Part shown: piece after piece, positions 1 to 10,913 of the stretch
Position numbering within the stretch: the stretch's first letter is position 1
Layout of the letters: each line of letters begins with the position of its first letter
Assembly (NCBI RefSeq): GCF_028372415.1
Contig: NC_092879.1
Span: forward strand, 63,118,238-63,182,237
DNA length: 64,000 bases
DNA from: Notamacropus eugenii
Taxonomy: Eukaryota; Chordata; Mammalia; Diprotodontia; Macropodidae
Direction: 5' to 3'
Position numbers and translations under genes: made by a program
Notes under the pieces: generated by a model
Told to the model about the DNA's origin: nothing
Database searches by the model: none
What the model saw: the letters and a program-made list of their open reading frames with translations, nothing else

Positions 1-315
1 CCCACCTCCTCTATTTTATCCCAGCCTCCTTGATTCTCCTGCCTTCCCAGCTGCTCCCAGTCAGGCACTGGACACAGCTTAACCTCACCATCCCACTCTG
101 GTTCCTCCTTTTCGGTGTCTTTCCCTCCCTCCCATAACTGCTTATGACTACCTCTGTACCTGTAAGAGGGCTGGCTCCTTCCTCCAGGGCCCTGTATGTC
201 AGCTGAGGCAGTGCAGAGGTGATCCCTGTGGTTGGCTGTCTCTCCTTGCTGTCCCACTGTCTGCTGTCCTAGGGTGGCAGCCTGGTGAAGTGAACACAGG
301 GCTGGCCTTGGAAAC

Positions 316-440
316 AGGAACATCTGGGTTCATTTCCTTCTCTGACACGTGCTGGCTGTGTGATCGTGGGCAAGTCACTTACCCTCAGTGTCTCCAGGCC
401 ATTGTCTGAGAGGATCAGTTGATCTCCGTCACAGGAGGCA
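316..440 (+). mobile_element. MIR/MAR-type SINE relic
   Basis: The stretch reads catctgggttcatttcc, then ctggctgtgtgatcgtgggc and aagtcacttaccctcagtgt. This is the body of a MIR/CORE-SINE family element, known to be tRNA-derived and Pol III transcribed when intact. Head and tail are eroded. Homologues lie 7321, 12326 and 19651 bases downstream in the other copies, at 23455-23575 in the old unit, and as an internal paralogue at about 3150-3290. Confidence 0.7.
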
Positions 441-633
441 GTTTCCACACGGGAGTTTGTCACACCTACGAAATCAGCAAATGGGCCTTAATTTCATATG
501 CCCCTAGTGATATGCTTTCTCTTCATCATCATGAGGACAAGCTGATTCACCCTCCTCTACCTTGGAGTTCACCTCAAGCCAAAAAAGACAGACCTCTTGG
601 GACTGAGGCAGGGATGAAAGGAGACCGTCCCCT

Positions 634-674
634 CCACCAGGGGAGGTATTCTTTCTTCATAGCCCAGCAGGGGG
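634..674 (+). promoter_or_regulatory. Pair of CTCF-core-like motifs (one pair per macrosatellite unit)
   Basis: CCACCAGGGGAGG at 634-646 and CCAGCAGGGGG at 664-674 lie in the same orientation 30 bases apart. Both match most of the known CTCF core (CCASYAGRKGGC). The pair recurs at 7955/7985, 12960/12990 and 20285/20315. The old unit keeps CCACCAGGGGCAG near 23770 but has lost the second. Motif matches of this length also arise by chance, so binding is a hypothesis. Confidence 0.4.
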
Positions 675-1224
675 TTCTTTGCTGTGGATCTAGAATTGGG
701 AGAATTTGGCTACGTGGGTGATGTTATCATGGTCCTCATTATAGTCTCAAATGTTCTAGAGTCTAAAGAGCGTTGGGGGAGTGGGAGAACCATCCTGCAA
801 CTGACTTCATCTTCAACTTCTGCACTAAGGAAGAACCCCCCTGCTCTAACTGAGGTACAGCAGCTGGTCACATGTGGATAGAACTGACCAGTGACTGTCA
901 CTGTGTGGTTGGGGTTGCTGTCTCAGTATCCTGAAATTTTTTTCCTTTTGTAAAAGCCCTGACCTGTTCTCTCTCTTCTCTTTTCATGTTGTTGTGCATA
1001 TTTTACTTTTTCTTGGAGTGGGGGATGTGTGTGGAGCCGCCCACAGGGAGGTTGCCTCCAGAGATGAGGTGAGCCCAGCAAGTGCGTGTATTTGTAGCTA
1101 TGAGGAGTGAGCTCCCTGCCAGGGCCTGGGGGGCAGAGTGACCTCACAGTCCATGTGTCAGAGGAAGGCCTTGGATTGGGGACTGTTTCCAGGCCAGCCC
1201 TGTAGCAACTAGGTACTGGAGGGA

Positions 1225-1335
1225 AGAGAACTGAGGATTTCCCAAGTCCCTACTCTGTGCCAGACGCTGGCCTAAGCACTTTTACCAATATTACCTCATT
1301 TGGTCCTCACAACATGCCTGGGATGGACCTGGCTT
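1225..1335 (-). mobile_element. MIR-type relic, reverse orientation
   Basis: The stretch has tccctactctgtgccagacg, then taagcacttttaccaatatt and tcatttggtcctcacaacat. This matches the reverse complement of the MIR 3' half (tactatgtgccaggcactgt, then tcatttaatcctcacaaca). An internal paralogue lies at about 4108-4200, and the old unit carries it at 24355-24430. Confidence 0.7.
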
Positions 1336-1370
1336 TCCCCAGCTCTCTTAAGAACTGGCATTTTGTAATA

Positions 1371-1373
<3 letters not shown>

Positions 1374-1407
<34 letters not shown>
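1374..1407 (+). repeat. (GT)17 microsatellite, copy 1
   Basis: Seventeen uninterrupted GT units followed by an imperfect tgtctgtg tail to about 1510. The homologous tracts in copies 2, 3 and 4 have 18, 19 and 18 units. Confidence 0.97.
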
Positions 1408-1408
<1 letters not shown>

Positions 1409-1961
1409 TGGGTGTATATCTGTGTGTCTGCGTGTGTCTCTGTGTAAATAGGTGTGTCTGTGTGGGTCTTTATACGTGTGTGTCCTTGTGTATGTATGTC
1501 TGTGCGTGTTCACGTGCTGGCGTTGGTTAGGGAGGGATAAGTGAGGAGAAAACCTTGTGAAATCTCAGTAAGTCAGTCCGTGGAGCAAGGATGTGACAGG
1601 GGCCTGTGGGTGCACATGGGCCATTCTAGAAACCCAGTTCCTCACCTGCTGGCCTTGGGTACCAAATGCAGGCAGAAACTCTTGGAGGACCAAGCAGGCA
1701 GTCTGTCTCTGCCGTAAACCTGCCAAATGAAATGTACTTGGAGGATTCCAGGACAGGGTCCCAGGACAGTGCCCTTAGCTCCCTCCAAGTAACCAACCCT
1801 GGAGCTGTGCAACCTCTTCCCTCCCACCCTCCCCTCCACACCCATTCTTTGCCTCCTCCTGGACTTTTTCTCTCCCCACCATCTTTTTCCAACTTCAACC
1901 CTATTCCATCTCACTCCTCCTCCTTTTTCTCCCTTTCCCCACCCTCTTTTCTCCCCGTTGC

Positions 1962-2090
1962 TTTTCCAGCCCCACCTAATTACCTGTGTCGTCTTGGACA
2001 AGTCACTCATTTTTTGTGGTGGTCAGCAGCATCCTCCATAAAAGGAAAGGGTTGGATTAGAATCCCTTACAGCTTACAATGCCTGATGCT
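1962..2090 (+). mobile_element. MAR/CORE-SINE relic
   Basis: The stretch has cctaattacctgtgtcgtct, tggacaagtcactcat, then a ggttggattagaa section and a cctgatgctagg tail. The order (splash of T/C head, gtgtga-caagtcac body, ggttggactaga, tgatgctagga tail) is the one I know for marsupial SINEs. Flanks on both sides are C/T tracts. The old unit carries it at 25010-25135. Confidence 0.7.
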
Positions 2091-2207
2091 AGGATTCCCT
2101 CCTGCCCTTTCCCCCCTCCTCGCACCCCCTTTCCTTCTCACTCCACCCCCTCCTTTTTGTCTCCTTCCTACCCCTCTCCCCCACCCCACGCCATCAGAGG
2201 AAGCAGA

Positions 2208-2385
2208 GTCCTTTAGAACAGTGGCTCAGAAGTCAGAGGACCTGGATGCACATCCTCAGCTTGGATCTTACTCCCACTGTGACCCAGAGTAAATCGCCTA
2301 ACTTTGCTGGCCTTTACCCCCACCTTCTATAAATTGAGAGTGACTGCATGGTCCCTGAGATCCCTGCCAGCTCTAAATGTACCCC
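2208..2385 (+). mobile_element. MAR/CORE-SINE relic with recognisable head and tail
   Basis: The best preserved SINE of the unit. The head is cagtggctcagaagtcagag and gacctggatgcacatcc, the body is tactcccactgtgacccaga and cgcctaactttgctgg, and the tail is gatccctgccagctctaaat. The old unit carries it at 25215-25410. The internal paralogue is at 5010-5185. The SINE supports a marsupial source for the window, although the family assignment rests on memory of consensus sequences. Confidence 0.75.
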
Positions 2386-2584
2386 CTTCCCGGACCTTCC
2401 CTTTTCCCCACTTCCTCCCTCCCCTCTCCCCTCTTCCACGCCCTGCCCTTTCCTCTCCTTTCCTTCCTCATCTTCTCTCAGGTCTACTACTCCAGCCTAC
2501 CGTCATCCTCCTCCTAAAATGTCCAGCTCTTTTCTGAACCCTCTGCCCCTTTACCTCTAAGTAGCCGCAGGAGGCAGGCTCCAT

Positions 2585-2745
2585 GAGAGGACTGGGAATC
2601 AGAGGACCTGAGATTTAATAGCATCTTGGAGTTATAACCTTTGTAACCTCAGACAAGTCACTGACGTTTCCTTCAGTTTCACGGCTTTTGGCTTACCTGG
2701 ACACAGTGGGCCCTTACAGATTTCACTTTAGGATCCTGCGATCGA
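2585..2745 (+). mobile_element. MAR/CORE-SINE relic
   Basis: The stretch has gggaatcagaggacctgaga, then cctcagacaagtcactgacg, ttccttcagtttcacgg and a taggatcctg tail. The same element is at 25620-25780 in the old unit, and its likely internal paralogue is at 5385-5575. Confidence 0.65.
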
Positions 2746-3959
2746 CTCTTCCCCACCCCTATCTCGTGTCCTTTCCTCTCTGCCCCCCCTCCCCTTTCTT
2801 CCCCCTTTCTCAAGCCCTGCTCTCACCTGACCTTATACCCCCTTTTCTCTTTCCCTGATTCTCCTGCCTTCCCAGAGGATGCCAGCCCGTCCTTTGACCC
2901 AGCTGCACTTGATCATCCCTTCTTTCTCCCTCCTTCCTCTTTGCTGTCCCTCTCCTGTCCTCTCCCACCCCATATATGCTCATGATGACAACTGCACTTG
3001 ACATAGAGCTGGATCCCTCCCCCAGGGTCTTGTAGCTCAGCTGAGGGGATGCAGAGGTGAGCCCTGAGGTTTGCTGTCCATCCTTGGTGTTCCAGTACAC
3101 ACTGTCTTTGGTGACAGCCTGGTAAAGAGAATACAGAGGGTTGGCTTTGGGAAAGAAAGATCTGGGTTCATGTCCTAACTCTCATACATGCTGGCTGAAT
3201 GATCATGACTATAAACCTCTGTGTCCCCAAGCAGTTCTCTAAGAGGATCAGTTGATCTCCATCGGAAGAGGAAATTTCGGTAAGGTGAATTAATCACGCC
3301 AAGGAAACCAGAAAATTTACCTCAATTTTCAAATGCTTAGTCCTCCTAAGGCTGTCTTCATCATTATTTTTTGCTGGAGAACCTCCTTCAGCCTCCTGTT
3401 ACGTGGAATTCAGACTGTCCTAAACCAAAGAAGACAGATGGAGGGATGAAAGATGGCAGCCCCTTTTAGCTCTCAGGGTTGTCCTCCCCCATAGCTTGGG
3501 CTGGGGCTCTCTGTTGGGGAACTCAAATTGGGACAATTAGGCTCATTAGTAACCCTGGAATATGCCTGATTAGGATTTCCCATAGTCCTAGGGCTGAAGG
3601 TAAAACCTCAAGAAAGGGAGAGAGTGAGTTCAAGTGCAACTTTGGAGCGATTTCAAGGCAGTTTTTAAAAGGAGGGACCAATTCTAGCCTGTGAATTGGA
3701 CTGAGCCACATGTGGTATTAGTTCAAGACTGGTATTTCCCACCTTGTCATTAGTTAACTTGGAAAACAACTCACCTATCTATTTTAATTTTTCATATTGT
3801 TTCCGTTACTTATTTTAATGGGAGAAGAGGAGGTACGTGTGGGCTTTTAAAAATGTCACCAGTCTAGGGAGCTCCCCACCACCACCACCACATATAAGTT
3901 CGCAGAAATGCTGACAAGCAGTTATGCTCTCTAATTTCTAGTCTGGAAGAGTGAGCTCA

Positions 3960-4200
3960 GTGCCTGGGGTGTTCACAGGGGAAGAGACTTGCCCATGTTG
4001 GCACAACCAGTATGTTCAAGAGGCAGTTCAGGGATCCAAGTCCGCCTGACTGCAAGGCCAGCCCTCCAGCTACTACGCTCCTCAGAAGGGAAGGGGATAC
4101 AGGTTTCTTAAGGGTGTGCTCTGCGCCAGGCATCATGCACTTTAACACTTTTCCAAACACGACTTCATTTGATCCTCACCGCTGTGAAAGGTAGGTGCTG
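3960..4200 (-). mobile_element. Two reverse-oriented MIR/MAR relics
   Basis: 3985-4085 reads agagacttgcccatgttggc, then caggcagtt-like and tccaagtccgcctgactgca, which corresponds to the reverse complement of a SINE body and head. 4108-4200 (gtgtgctctgcgccaggcat, then cttcatttgatcctcacc) is the reverse complement of a MIR tail. Because the tail lies downstream of the head on the + strand, these are two separate insertions and not one element. Confidence 0.6.
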
Positions 4201-4343
4201 CAGTGCAACTCTTTGAAGAAGCACTTCTCTTTGTTTATGTGCAGTGGGTGGGGGACACCTGTGTTCCCCTGCTGCTGGACCACTCCAGGAAGGGAAACTG
4301 ACCTGGAGCTCACAGCAGGACCCAGCCCCCAGCTAAGGCACGG

Positions 4344-4740
4344 AGCTGTCCAGCCTCCTCCCCCTCCTTTATCCTTTCTCCCCTTCCCCACCTTCTCCCA
4401 ACACAGCCTCTTCTCCATGTACACTTCTTCCTTTTTGCCCCTTCCTCTTTCTGTACTTTTTGCCACACTCTGTTCTCACCTCCCTCGTATTTTCTTCGTC
4501 TCCCCTCCTATTCCTTCTCTGCTTCCCATGTCTCAACTTTCCTGTAATCCTTTGCTCTGTTCTCCCACCCTTTCTTTCTCTTTCCTTTCCTCTTCATCCT
4601 TTCCTCCCCACCCTTTCCTTTTTTTTCCTTGATGTACTCCAATCTCTCTTCCCCTTCCCTGACTTTTAATTGTTTTCTTATTCACCAATCTCACCTCTTT
4701 CCACTGTTTCCTCCTCCTTCCTCCACCTCCACCTTCATCA
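4344..4740 (+). repeat. Long pyrimidine-only (C/T) tract
   Basis: About 390 bases with very few purines, in cctccccctccttt-like runs. Similar but shorter tracts occupy 1808-1960, 2095-2190, 2385-2520, 2745-2850, 5180-5375 and 5560-5690 of the unit, each placed between SINE relics. Such tracts can form triplex (H-) DNA in vitro; no function is implied. They account for the Ser/Pro/Leu-rich + frames and the Lys/Glu/Arg-rich - frames here. Confidence 0.85.
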
Positions 4741-4744
4741 GGCA

Positions 4745-5185
4745 TCAGGGAAGGTTGAATCCTCTACTGGAAAGGTCAGTGGCCCTGAAGTCAGGGAACA
4801 CAGAGTTCAAATCCCACCTTATTACCTGTGTCTCCTTGAGAAAGTGGTGTCATTTTCATGGGGTTCACTGGCATCTTCTCTATTTAGAAGGGATTGGGGT
4901 ACTTGGTTCCTTACATCCCTTCCAGCTCTAAATGTCTGATGCTATGATCATCTCCCCTCTCCTGCTTCCTTCCATCTCACTGGCCCCACCCTTTCCTTCT
5001 CTCCCCAAACCCCAGGCTGTCAGGGGAGAGACTCGGGTGTCAGACGACCCGGATTCCAATGATGTCCTGCATTCTTGGTCTGAGTGTCTCGGCAAGTCTC
5101 TTCACTTTGTTAGCTTGAATGCTCTATCAAATGAGGTGGATGGACGACGTGGTCTGTAAGTTCCCTTCCACTTCTAAATGATCCC
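4745..5185 (+). mobile_element. Two adjacent MAR/CORE-SINE relics
   Basis: First element 4745-4955: ggccctgaagtcagggaaca, cccaccttattacctgtgtc and a cccttccagctctaaatgtc tail. Second element 5010-5185: gtgtcagacgacccggattc, gagtgtctcggcaagtctct and a cttccacttctaaatgatcc tail. They are separated by a short C/T tract. In the old unit the first is at 27045-27230 and the second appears to be missing. Confidence 0.72.
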
Positions 5186-5384
5186 TTCTTCTCCTCTCTC
5201 CAGCATTTCCTCCCTCTTATCTCTCCCACCCCTTTCCATCACCCACACGGTCCTCCCCTTTACCTTCCTCTCCCTTCATTTCTCTTCCCTTGCCCACGCC
5301 ACCATGCCTCCTCTTCCTCTTCCCCACACTTTCTGGTCACCTTGTCTCCTCTCTTTCCTTCTAAGATCTCAGCAGATGCAGACT

Positions 5385-5905
5385 CCTGGAAAAGAAAGAG
5401 CAGAGCCTTGTGAATGAGAAGAACTCAGATCAAATCTCATCTTTTCCCTTTACCACCTGGGTGACCCCAAGCAATTCCCTGAGCTTTCGTCAATGAGAGG
5501 GTTGACTCAGGGGGCCTCTGGGGCCACGGCAACATCTAAATATGGGTTCCTGTGATCCCCTCCTTCCCAGTCTCTTCCCTCAAGCTTTCTATTTCTTTCC
5601 CTTCCCCTTTTCTTCCTCCTCTCTCACCCTCTTCTTCTCCCCTCATTCTCTCCCTTGTCCTTCCCCCTCTGATGTCACACTTGGAGTGATTGTTCCACAG
5701 ACCTTGGAAACAGTGATGTTGCCCTTAGCAACAGGGTGCTAGCCTGGGAGTCAGAGAATCTGTATTCGAATGATGACTATGCCCCTGAAGTAGTATCCGT
5801 GTAATCTACACGTTCGCCCTTCTGGCTCCGTTTCCTCCTCTGTACAATGAAAACCAGGATCCTTTAGGATTATTGGATTGGAATAAAATAAATCTTAGGA
5901 GCGTC
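5385..5905 (+). mobile_element. Two MAR/CORE-SINE relics around a C/T tract
   Basis: 5385-5575 has gtgaatgagaagaactcaga, ttaccacctgggtgacccca and a gtgatccc tail. 5720-5905 has tagcctgggagtcagagaat, ctggctccgtttcctcctct and gtacaatgaaaaccagg, like the cctcagtttcctcatctgta-aaatg core of the family. The old unit carries them at 27420-27600 and 27740-27910. Confidence 0.72.
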
Positions 5906-6054
5906 TTGGAGTCCCACTCTCTTACGAGGGGGCTCTTTCTTTGAAAGCAGAGGAGGGGTCAAACCTAGGATTTCATCCCTCCATCTATTTCATCCCTCAG
6001 CCTATGTAGATCTGCAGTACTACAGTTATTACAATACTGAGAGAGTAGCTTGGC

Positions 6055-6300
6055 GGACGTGAGAGGTTAAATAAATCCCTTGCCCAAAGTCAGAGGCACA
6101 ATTTTGCATCCAGATCTTCTCTCGATTCTAAGAATCTAGCTTTATCCAGTATCTTACTCTGCCTCTGCATCCTTCACTCTCCAAATGGACAACGTGAGGC
6201 ATGAACAGGGGAGTAACTTGCCCCAAGTCACATGCAGTTTAGCGGTAAAAGTGGGAATCAAATCCCAATGCCCTGTGGCCTAATTCCACCCTTCCCCTTT
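6055..6300 (-). mobile_element. Reverse-oriented MIR/MAR relics
   Basis: The stretch has gagaggttaaataaatccct, tgcccaaagtcagaggcaca, then a second similar run with gggagtaacttgccccaagt and gggaatcaaatcccaatgcc. Both read as the reverse complement of the SINE body (gaggttaagtgacttgccca; gggattcgaaccc). At 28080-28310 the old unit shows the same pair. Confidence 0.7.
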
Positions 6301-6639
6301 CTACCTCACCAAGTTACCTTCCCTTTAGCCACGTAATTGTGCCCTCTGCACAGACAGAGATGAATTGACTAACGTACTTTCAGTAGACCTTCACTTTGGA
6401 GTCATTTTCCCAAGGAATGGTTTTTCGCATCCACCCAACTCTCGCACCTCGCTTCTTCCAGGATCTAGAAGGGAAAGCAATTGGGTGAGTTGAGTGTTAG
6501 GAAAGTGACTATGGAAGGAAGAAAACCCAAGTGGTTCCTGTGCCTTCCTGCCCTTGACTTCATCCTGTCTGCATTCTCTCACTCCATCTCCTAACAGAGC
6601 CTCAGCCACGGATGGAATCCCAGGCTCTCAGAGCCAGAG

Positions 6640-6765
6640 AGCCCTTTAGATCCCATCTAGCCCAAAGCCCCCCATTTCCAGGGGAAGACACCGAGACCCA
6701 GAGGCAGGACCAGTGACAGTTCGTTGCAGAAGTCTCACCAGAACCCAGGGCTCTGGAATCTTCTA
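6640..6765 (-). mobile_element. Reverse-oriented MIR/MAR relic
   Basis: The stretch has gcccaaagccccccatttcc, ggggaagacaccgagaccca and accagaacccagggctctgg, corresponding to the reverse complement of cccagg...cctctgggcctcag...aaatg. It is present at 28670-28790 and in part at 29350-29390. Confidence 0.6.
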
Positions 6766-8690
6766 ACATGAGAGGGAGGCGCCTTTTTGCTCTAGTTCAC
6801 AGGCCTGGGAGTGGACACCTGGTGGGAGGGCAGCTTTGCTGAGGGTCGGAGCAGATGCAGGGTAGGGAAGCCTCCTGTATGGGGAGATGGGTTTTGAATC
6901 AGGGTTTTTGAGTCTGGGGCTGACCCTGTTCCCAGCCCTGACCCTCGGCTTTGATGAATGCTCCTTACCATGCCTGGTTTCAGTTCTTTTCCACTTTGAA
7001 ACCATCATGTCTCCACATCCATCAGGACCTTGGGCGCCACCCCTGAAAGAGTGAGCTCCGTGTGATGAGCATTCATCGTCTCTTGCCCGGTTTCGGATCT
7101 GTGCTGGGCCCCACCATCCCACTCAGCACTACGTGATGATCAGACAGAAATGGGACGTGTGTTCCATTTCTCCCAGCACATCTAACCCTGGATCCCATTC
7201 TACATCATTTGAGCCTACTGTCCAGTTCAAAAATTCCACTGGACCCCTTAAAAATCATCCTTGAAGAGACACTGAGGTCTCCATGCCTCTTGAGCAGCAC
7301 AGGCTCTACTGAAGCCTTCTGCCCACCTCCTCTATTTTATCCCAGCCTCCTTGATTCTCCTGCCTTCCCAGCTGCTCCCAGTCAGGCACTGGACACAGCT
7401 TAACCTCACCATCCCACTCTGGTTCCTCCTTTTCGGTGTCTTTCCCTCCCTCCCATAACTGCTTATGACTACCTCTGTACCTGTAAGAGGGCTGGCTCCT
7501 TCCTCCAGGGCCCTGTATGTCAGCTGAGGCAGTGCAGAGGTGATCCCTGTGGTTGGCTGTCTCTCCTTGCTGTCCCACTGTCTGCTGTCCTAGGGTGGCA
7601 GCCTGGTGAAGTGAACACAGGGCTGGCCTTGGAAACAGGAACATCTGGGTTCATTTCCTTCTCTGACACGTGCTGGCTGTGTGATCGTGGGCAAGTCACT
7701 TACCCTCAGTGTCTCCAGGCCATTGTCTGAGAGGATCAGTTGATCTCCGTCACAGGAGGCAGTTTCCACACGGGAGTTTGTCACACCTACGAAATCAGCA
7801 AATGGGCCTTAATTTCATATGCCCCTAGTGATATGCTTTCTCTTCATCATCATGAGGACAAGCTGATTCACCCTCCTCTACCTTGGAGTTCACCTCAAGC
7901 CAAAAAAGACAGACCTCTTGGGACTGAGGCAGGGATGAAAGGAGACCGTCCCCTCCACCAGGGGAGGTATTCTTTCTTCATAGCCCAGCAGGGGGTTCTT
8001 TGCTGTGGATCTAGAATTGGGAGAATTTGGCTACGTGGGTGATGTTATCATGGTCCTCATTATAGTCTCAAATGTTCTAGAGTCTAAAGAGCGTTGGGGG
8101 AGTGGGAGAACCATCCTGCAACTGACTTCATCTTCAACTTCTGCACTAAGGAAGAACCCCCCTGCTCTAACTGAGGTACAGCAGCTGGTCACATGTGGAT
8201 AGAACTGACCAGTGACTGTCACTGTGTGGTTGGGGTTGCTGTCTCAGTATCCTGAAATTTTTTTCCTTTTGTAAAAGCCCTGACCTGTTCTCTCTCTTCT
8301 CTTTTCATGTTGTTGTGCATATTTTACTTTTCTTGGAGTGGGGGATGTGTGTGGAGCCGCCCACAGGGAGGTTGCCTCCAGAGATGAGGTGAGCCCAGCA
8401 AGTGCGTGTATTTGTAGCTATGAGGAGTGAGCTCCCTGCCAGGGCCTGGGGGGCAGAGTGACCTCACAGTCCATGTGTCAGAGGAAGGCCTTGGATTGGG
8501 GACTGTTTCCAGGCCAGCCCTGTAGCAACTAGGTACTGGAGGGAAGAGAACTGAGGATTTCCCAAGTCCCTACTCTGTGCCAGACGCTGGCCTAAGCACT
8601 TTTACCAATATTACCTCATTTGGTCCTCACAACATGCCTGGGATGGACCTGGCTTTCCCCAGCTCTCTTAAGAACTGGCATTTTGTAATA

Positions 8691-8693
<3 letters not shown>

Positions 8694-8729
<36 letters not shown>
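8694..8729 (+). repeat. (GT)18 microsatellite, copy 2
   Basis: Eighteen perfect GT units at the same phase as 1374-1407. Confidence 0.97.
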
Positions 8730-8730
<1 letters not shown>

Positions 8731-10413
8731 TGGGTGTATATCTGTGTGTCTGCGTGTGTCTCTGTGTAAATAGGTGTGTCTGTGTGGGTCTTTATACGTG
8801 TGTGTCCTTGTGTATGTATGTCTGTGCGTGTTCACGTGCTGGCGTTGGTTAGGGAGGGATAAGTGAGGAGAAAACCTTGTGAAATCTCAGTAAGTCAGTC
8901 CGTGGAGCAAGGATGTGACAGGGGCCTGTGGGTGCACATGGGCCATTCTAGAAACCCAGTTCCTCACCTGCTGGCCTTGGGTACCAAATGCAGGCAGAAA
9001 CTCTTGGAGGACCAAGCAGGCAGTCTGTCTCTGCCGTAAACCTGCCAAATGAAATGTACTTGGAGGATTCCAGGACAGGGTCCCAGGACAGTGCCCTTAG
9101 CTCCCTCCAAGTAACCAACCCTGGAGCTGTGCAACCTCTTCCCTCCCACCCTCCCCTCCACACCCATTCTTTGCCTCCTCCTGGACTTTTTCTCTCCCCA
9201 CCATCTTTTTCCAACTTCAACCCTATTCCATCTCACTCCTCCTCCTTTTTCTCCCTTTCCCCACCCTCTTTTCTCCCCGTTGCTTTTCCAGCCCCACCTA
9301 ATTACCTGTGTCGTCTTGGACAAGTCACTCATTTTTTGTGGTGGTCAGCAGCATCCTCCATAAAAGGAAAGGGTTGGATTAGAATCCCTTACAGCTTACA
9401 ATGCCTGATGCTAGGATTCCCTCCTGCCCTTTCCCCCCTCCTCGCACCCCCTTTCCTTCTCACTCCACCCCCTCCTTTTTGTCTCCTTCCTACCCCTCTC
9501 CCCCACCCCACGCCATCAGAGGAAGCAGAGTCCTTTAGAACAGTGGCTCAGAAGTCAGAGGACCTGGATGCACATCCTCAGCTTGGATCTTACTCCCACT
9601 GTGACCCAGAGTAAATCGCCTAACTTTGCTGGCCTTTACCCCCAACTTCTATAAATTGAGAGTGACTGCATGGTCCCTGAGATCCCTGCCAGCTCTAAAT
9701 GTACCCCCTTCCCGGACCTTCCCTTTTCCCCACTTCCTCCCTCCCCTCTCCCCTCTTCCACGCCCTGCCCTTTCCTCTCCTTTCCTTCCTCATCTTCTCT
9801 CAGGTCTACTACCCCAGCCTACCGTCATCCTCCTCCTAAAATGTCCAGCTCTTTTCTGAACCCTCTGCCCCTTTACCTCTAAGTAGCCGCAGGAGGCAGG
9901 CTCCATGAGAGGACTGGGAATCAGAGGACCTGAGATTTAATAGCATCTTGGAGTTATAACCTTTGTAACCTCAGACAAGTCACTGACGTTTCCTTCAGTT
10001 TCACGGCTTTTGGCTTACCTGGACACAGTGGGCCCTTACAGATTTCACTTTAGGATCCTGCGATCGACTCTTCCCCACCCCTATCTCGTGTCCTTTCCTC
10101 TCTGCCCCCCCTCCCCTTTCTTCCCCCTTTCTCAAGCCCTGCTCTCACCTGACCTTATACCCCCTTTTCTCTTTCCCTGATTCTCCTGCCTTCCCAGAGG
10201 ATGCCAGCCCGTCCTTTGACCCAGCTGCACTTGATCATCCCTTCTTTCTCCCTCCTTCCTCTTTGCTGTCCCTCTCCTGTCCTCTCCCACCCCATATATG
10301 CTCATGATGACAACTGCACTTGACATAGAGCTGGATCCCTCCCCCAGGGTCTTGTAGCTCAGCTGAGGGGATGCAGAGGTGAGCCCTGAGGTTTGCTGTC
10401 CATCCTTGGTGTT

Positions 10414-10913
10414 NNNNNNNNNNNNNNNNNNNNNNNNNNNNNNNNNNNNNNNNNNNNNNNNNNNNNNNNNNNNNNNNNNNNNNNNNNNNNNNNNNNNNNN
10501 NNNNNNNNNNNNNNNNNNNNNNNNNNNNNNNNNNNNNNNNNNNNNNNNNNNNNNNNNNNNNNNNNNNNNNNNNNNNNNNNNNNNNNNNNNNNNNNNNNNN
10601 NNNNNNNNNNNNNNNNNNNNNNNNNNNNNNNNNNNNNNNNNNNNNNNNNNNNNNNNNNNNNNNNNNNNNNNNNNNNNNNNNNNNNNNNNNNNNNNNNNNN
10701 NNNNNNNNNNNNNNNNNNNNNNNNNNNNNNNNNNNNNNNNNNNNNNNNNNNNNNNNNNNNNNNNNNNNNNNNNNNNNNNNNNNNNNNNNNNNNNNNNNNN
10801 NNNNNNNNNNNNNNNNNNNNNNNNNNNNNNNNNNNNNNNNNNNNNNNNNNNNNNNNNNNNNNNNNNNNNNNNNNNNNNNNNNNNNNNNNNNNNNNNNNNN
10901 NNNNNNNNNNNNN
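10414..10913. other. Assembly gap (500 N)
   Basis: Exactly 500 Ns, which looks like a placeholder length. By comparison with copy 1 the gap should hold about 2.8 kb if it spans one unit, or about 2.8 kb plus whole units if more copies are missing. The last called bases before it (ccatccttggtgtt) stop at the same unit phase at which copy 4 switches to diverged sequence at 22746. Confidence 0.99.

Larger units (their letters stand above)
1..7321. repeat. Macrosatellite unit, copy 1 (about 7.32 kb)
   Basis: The sequence from base 1 restarts at 7322, again at 12327 and again at 19652, so this is one full turn of a tandem unit; the start phase is simply where the window opens. In every stretch compared by eye the copies are well over 99% identical. 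Differences are single bases and one-base indels, for example ctgtaag (copies 1 and 2) against ctgtagg (copies 3 and 4). Within the unit, phase 1-2830 and phase 2831 to about 5700 are themselves an older, diverged duplication (phase 35 aligns with 2857, 330 with 3165, 1250 with about 4110). The content is SINE relics, C/T tracts and a GT microsatellite. Open frames up to 208 codons exist but are not preserved in the diverged unit at 22747-28900, so no gene is called. Confidence 0.95.

Noticed and set aside
1666-2292. A 208-codon + frame, repeated at 8988, 13996 and 21319
   Set aside because: It runs through C/T tracts and SINE sequence, and the old unit has no matching frame. Identity among young copies only reflects recent duplication.
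2208-2385. Possible tRNA gene in SINE heads
   Set aside because: Only degenerate A/B-box-like remnants are present; no cloverleaf can be drawn.
3884-3900. Short (CCA)n run
   Set aside because: Only four or five units and the same in all copies that contain it; no significance.
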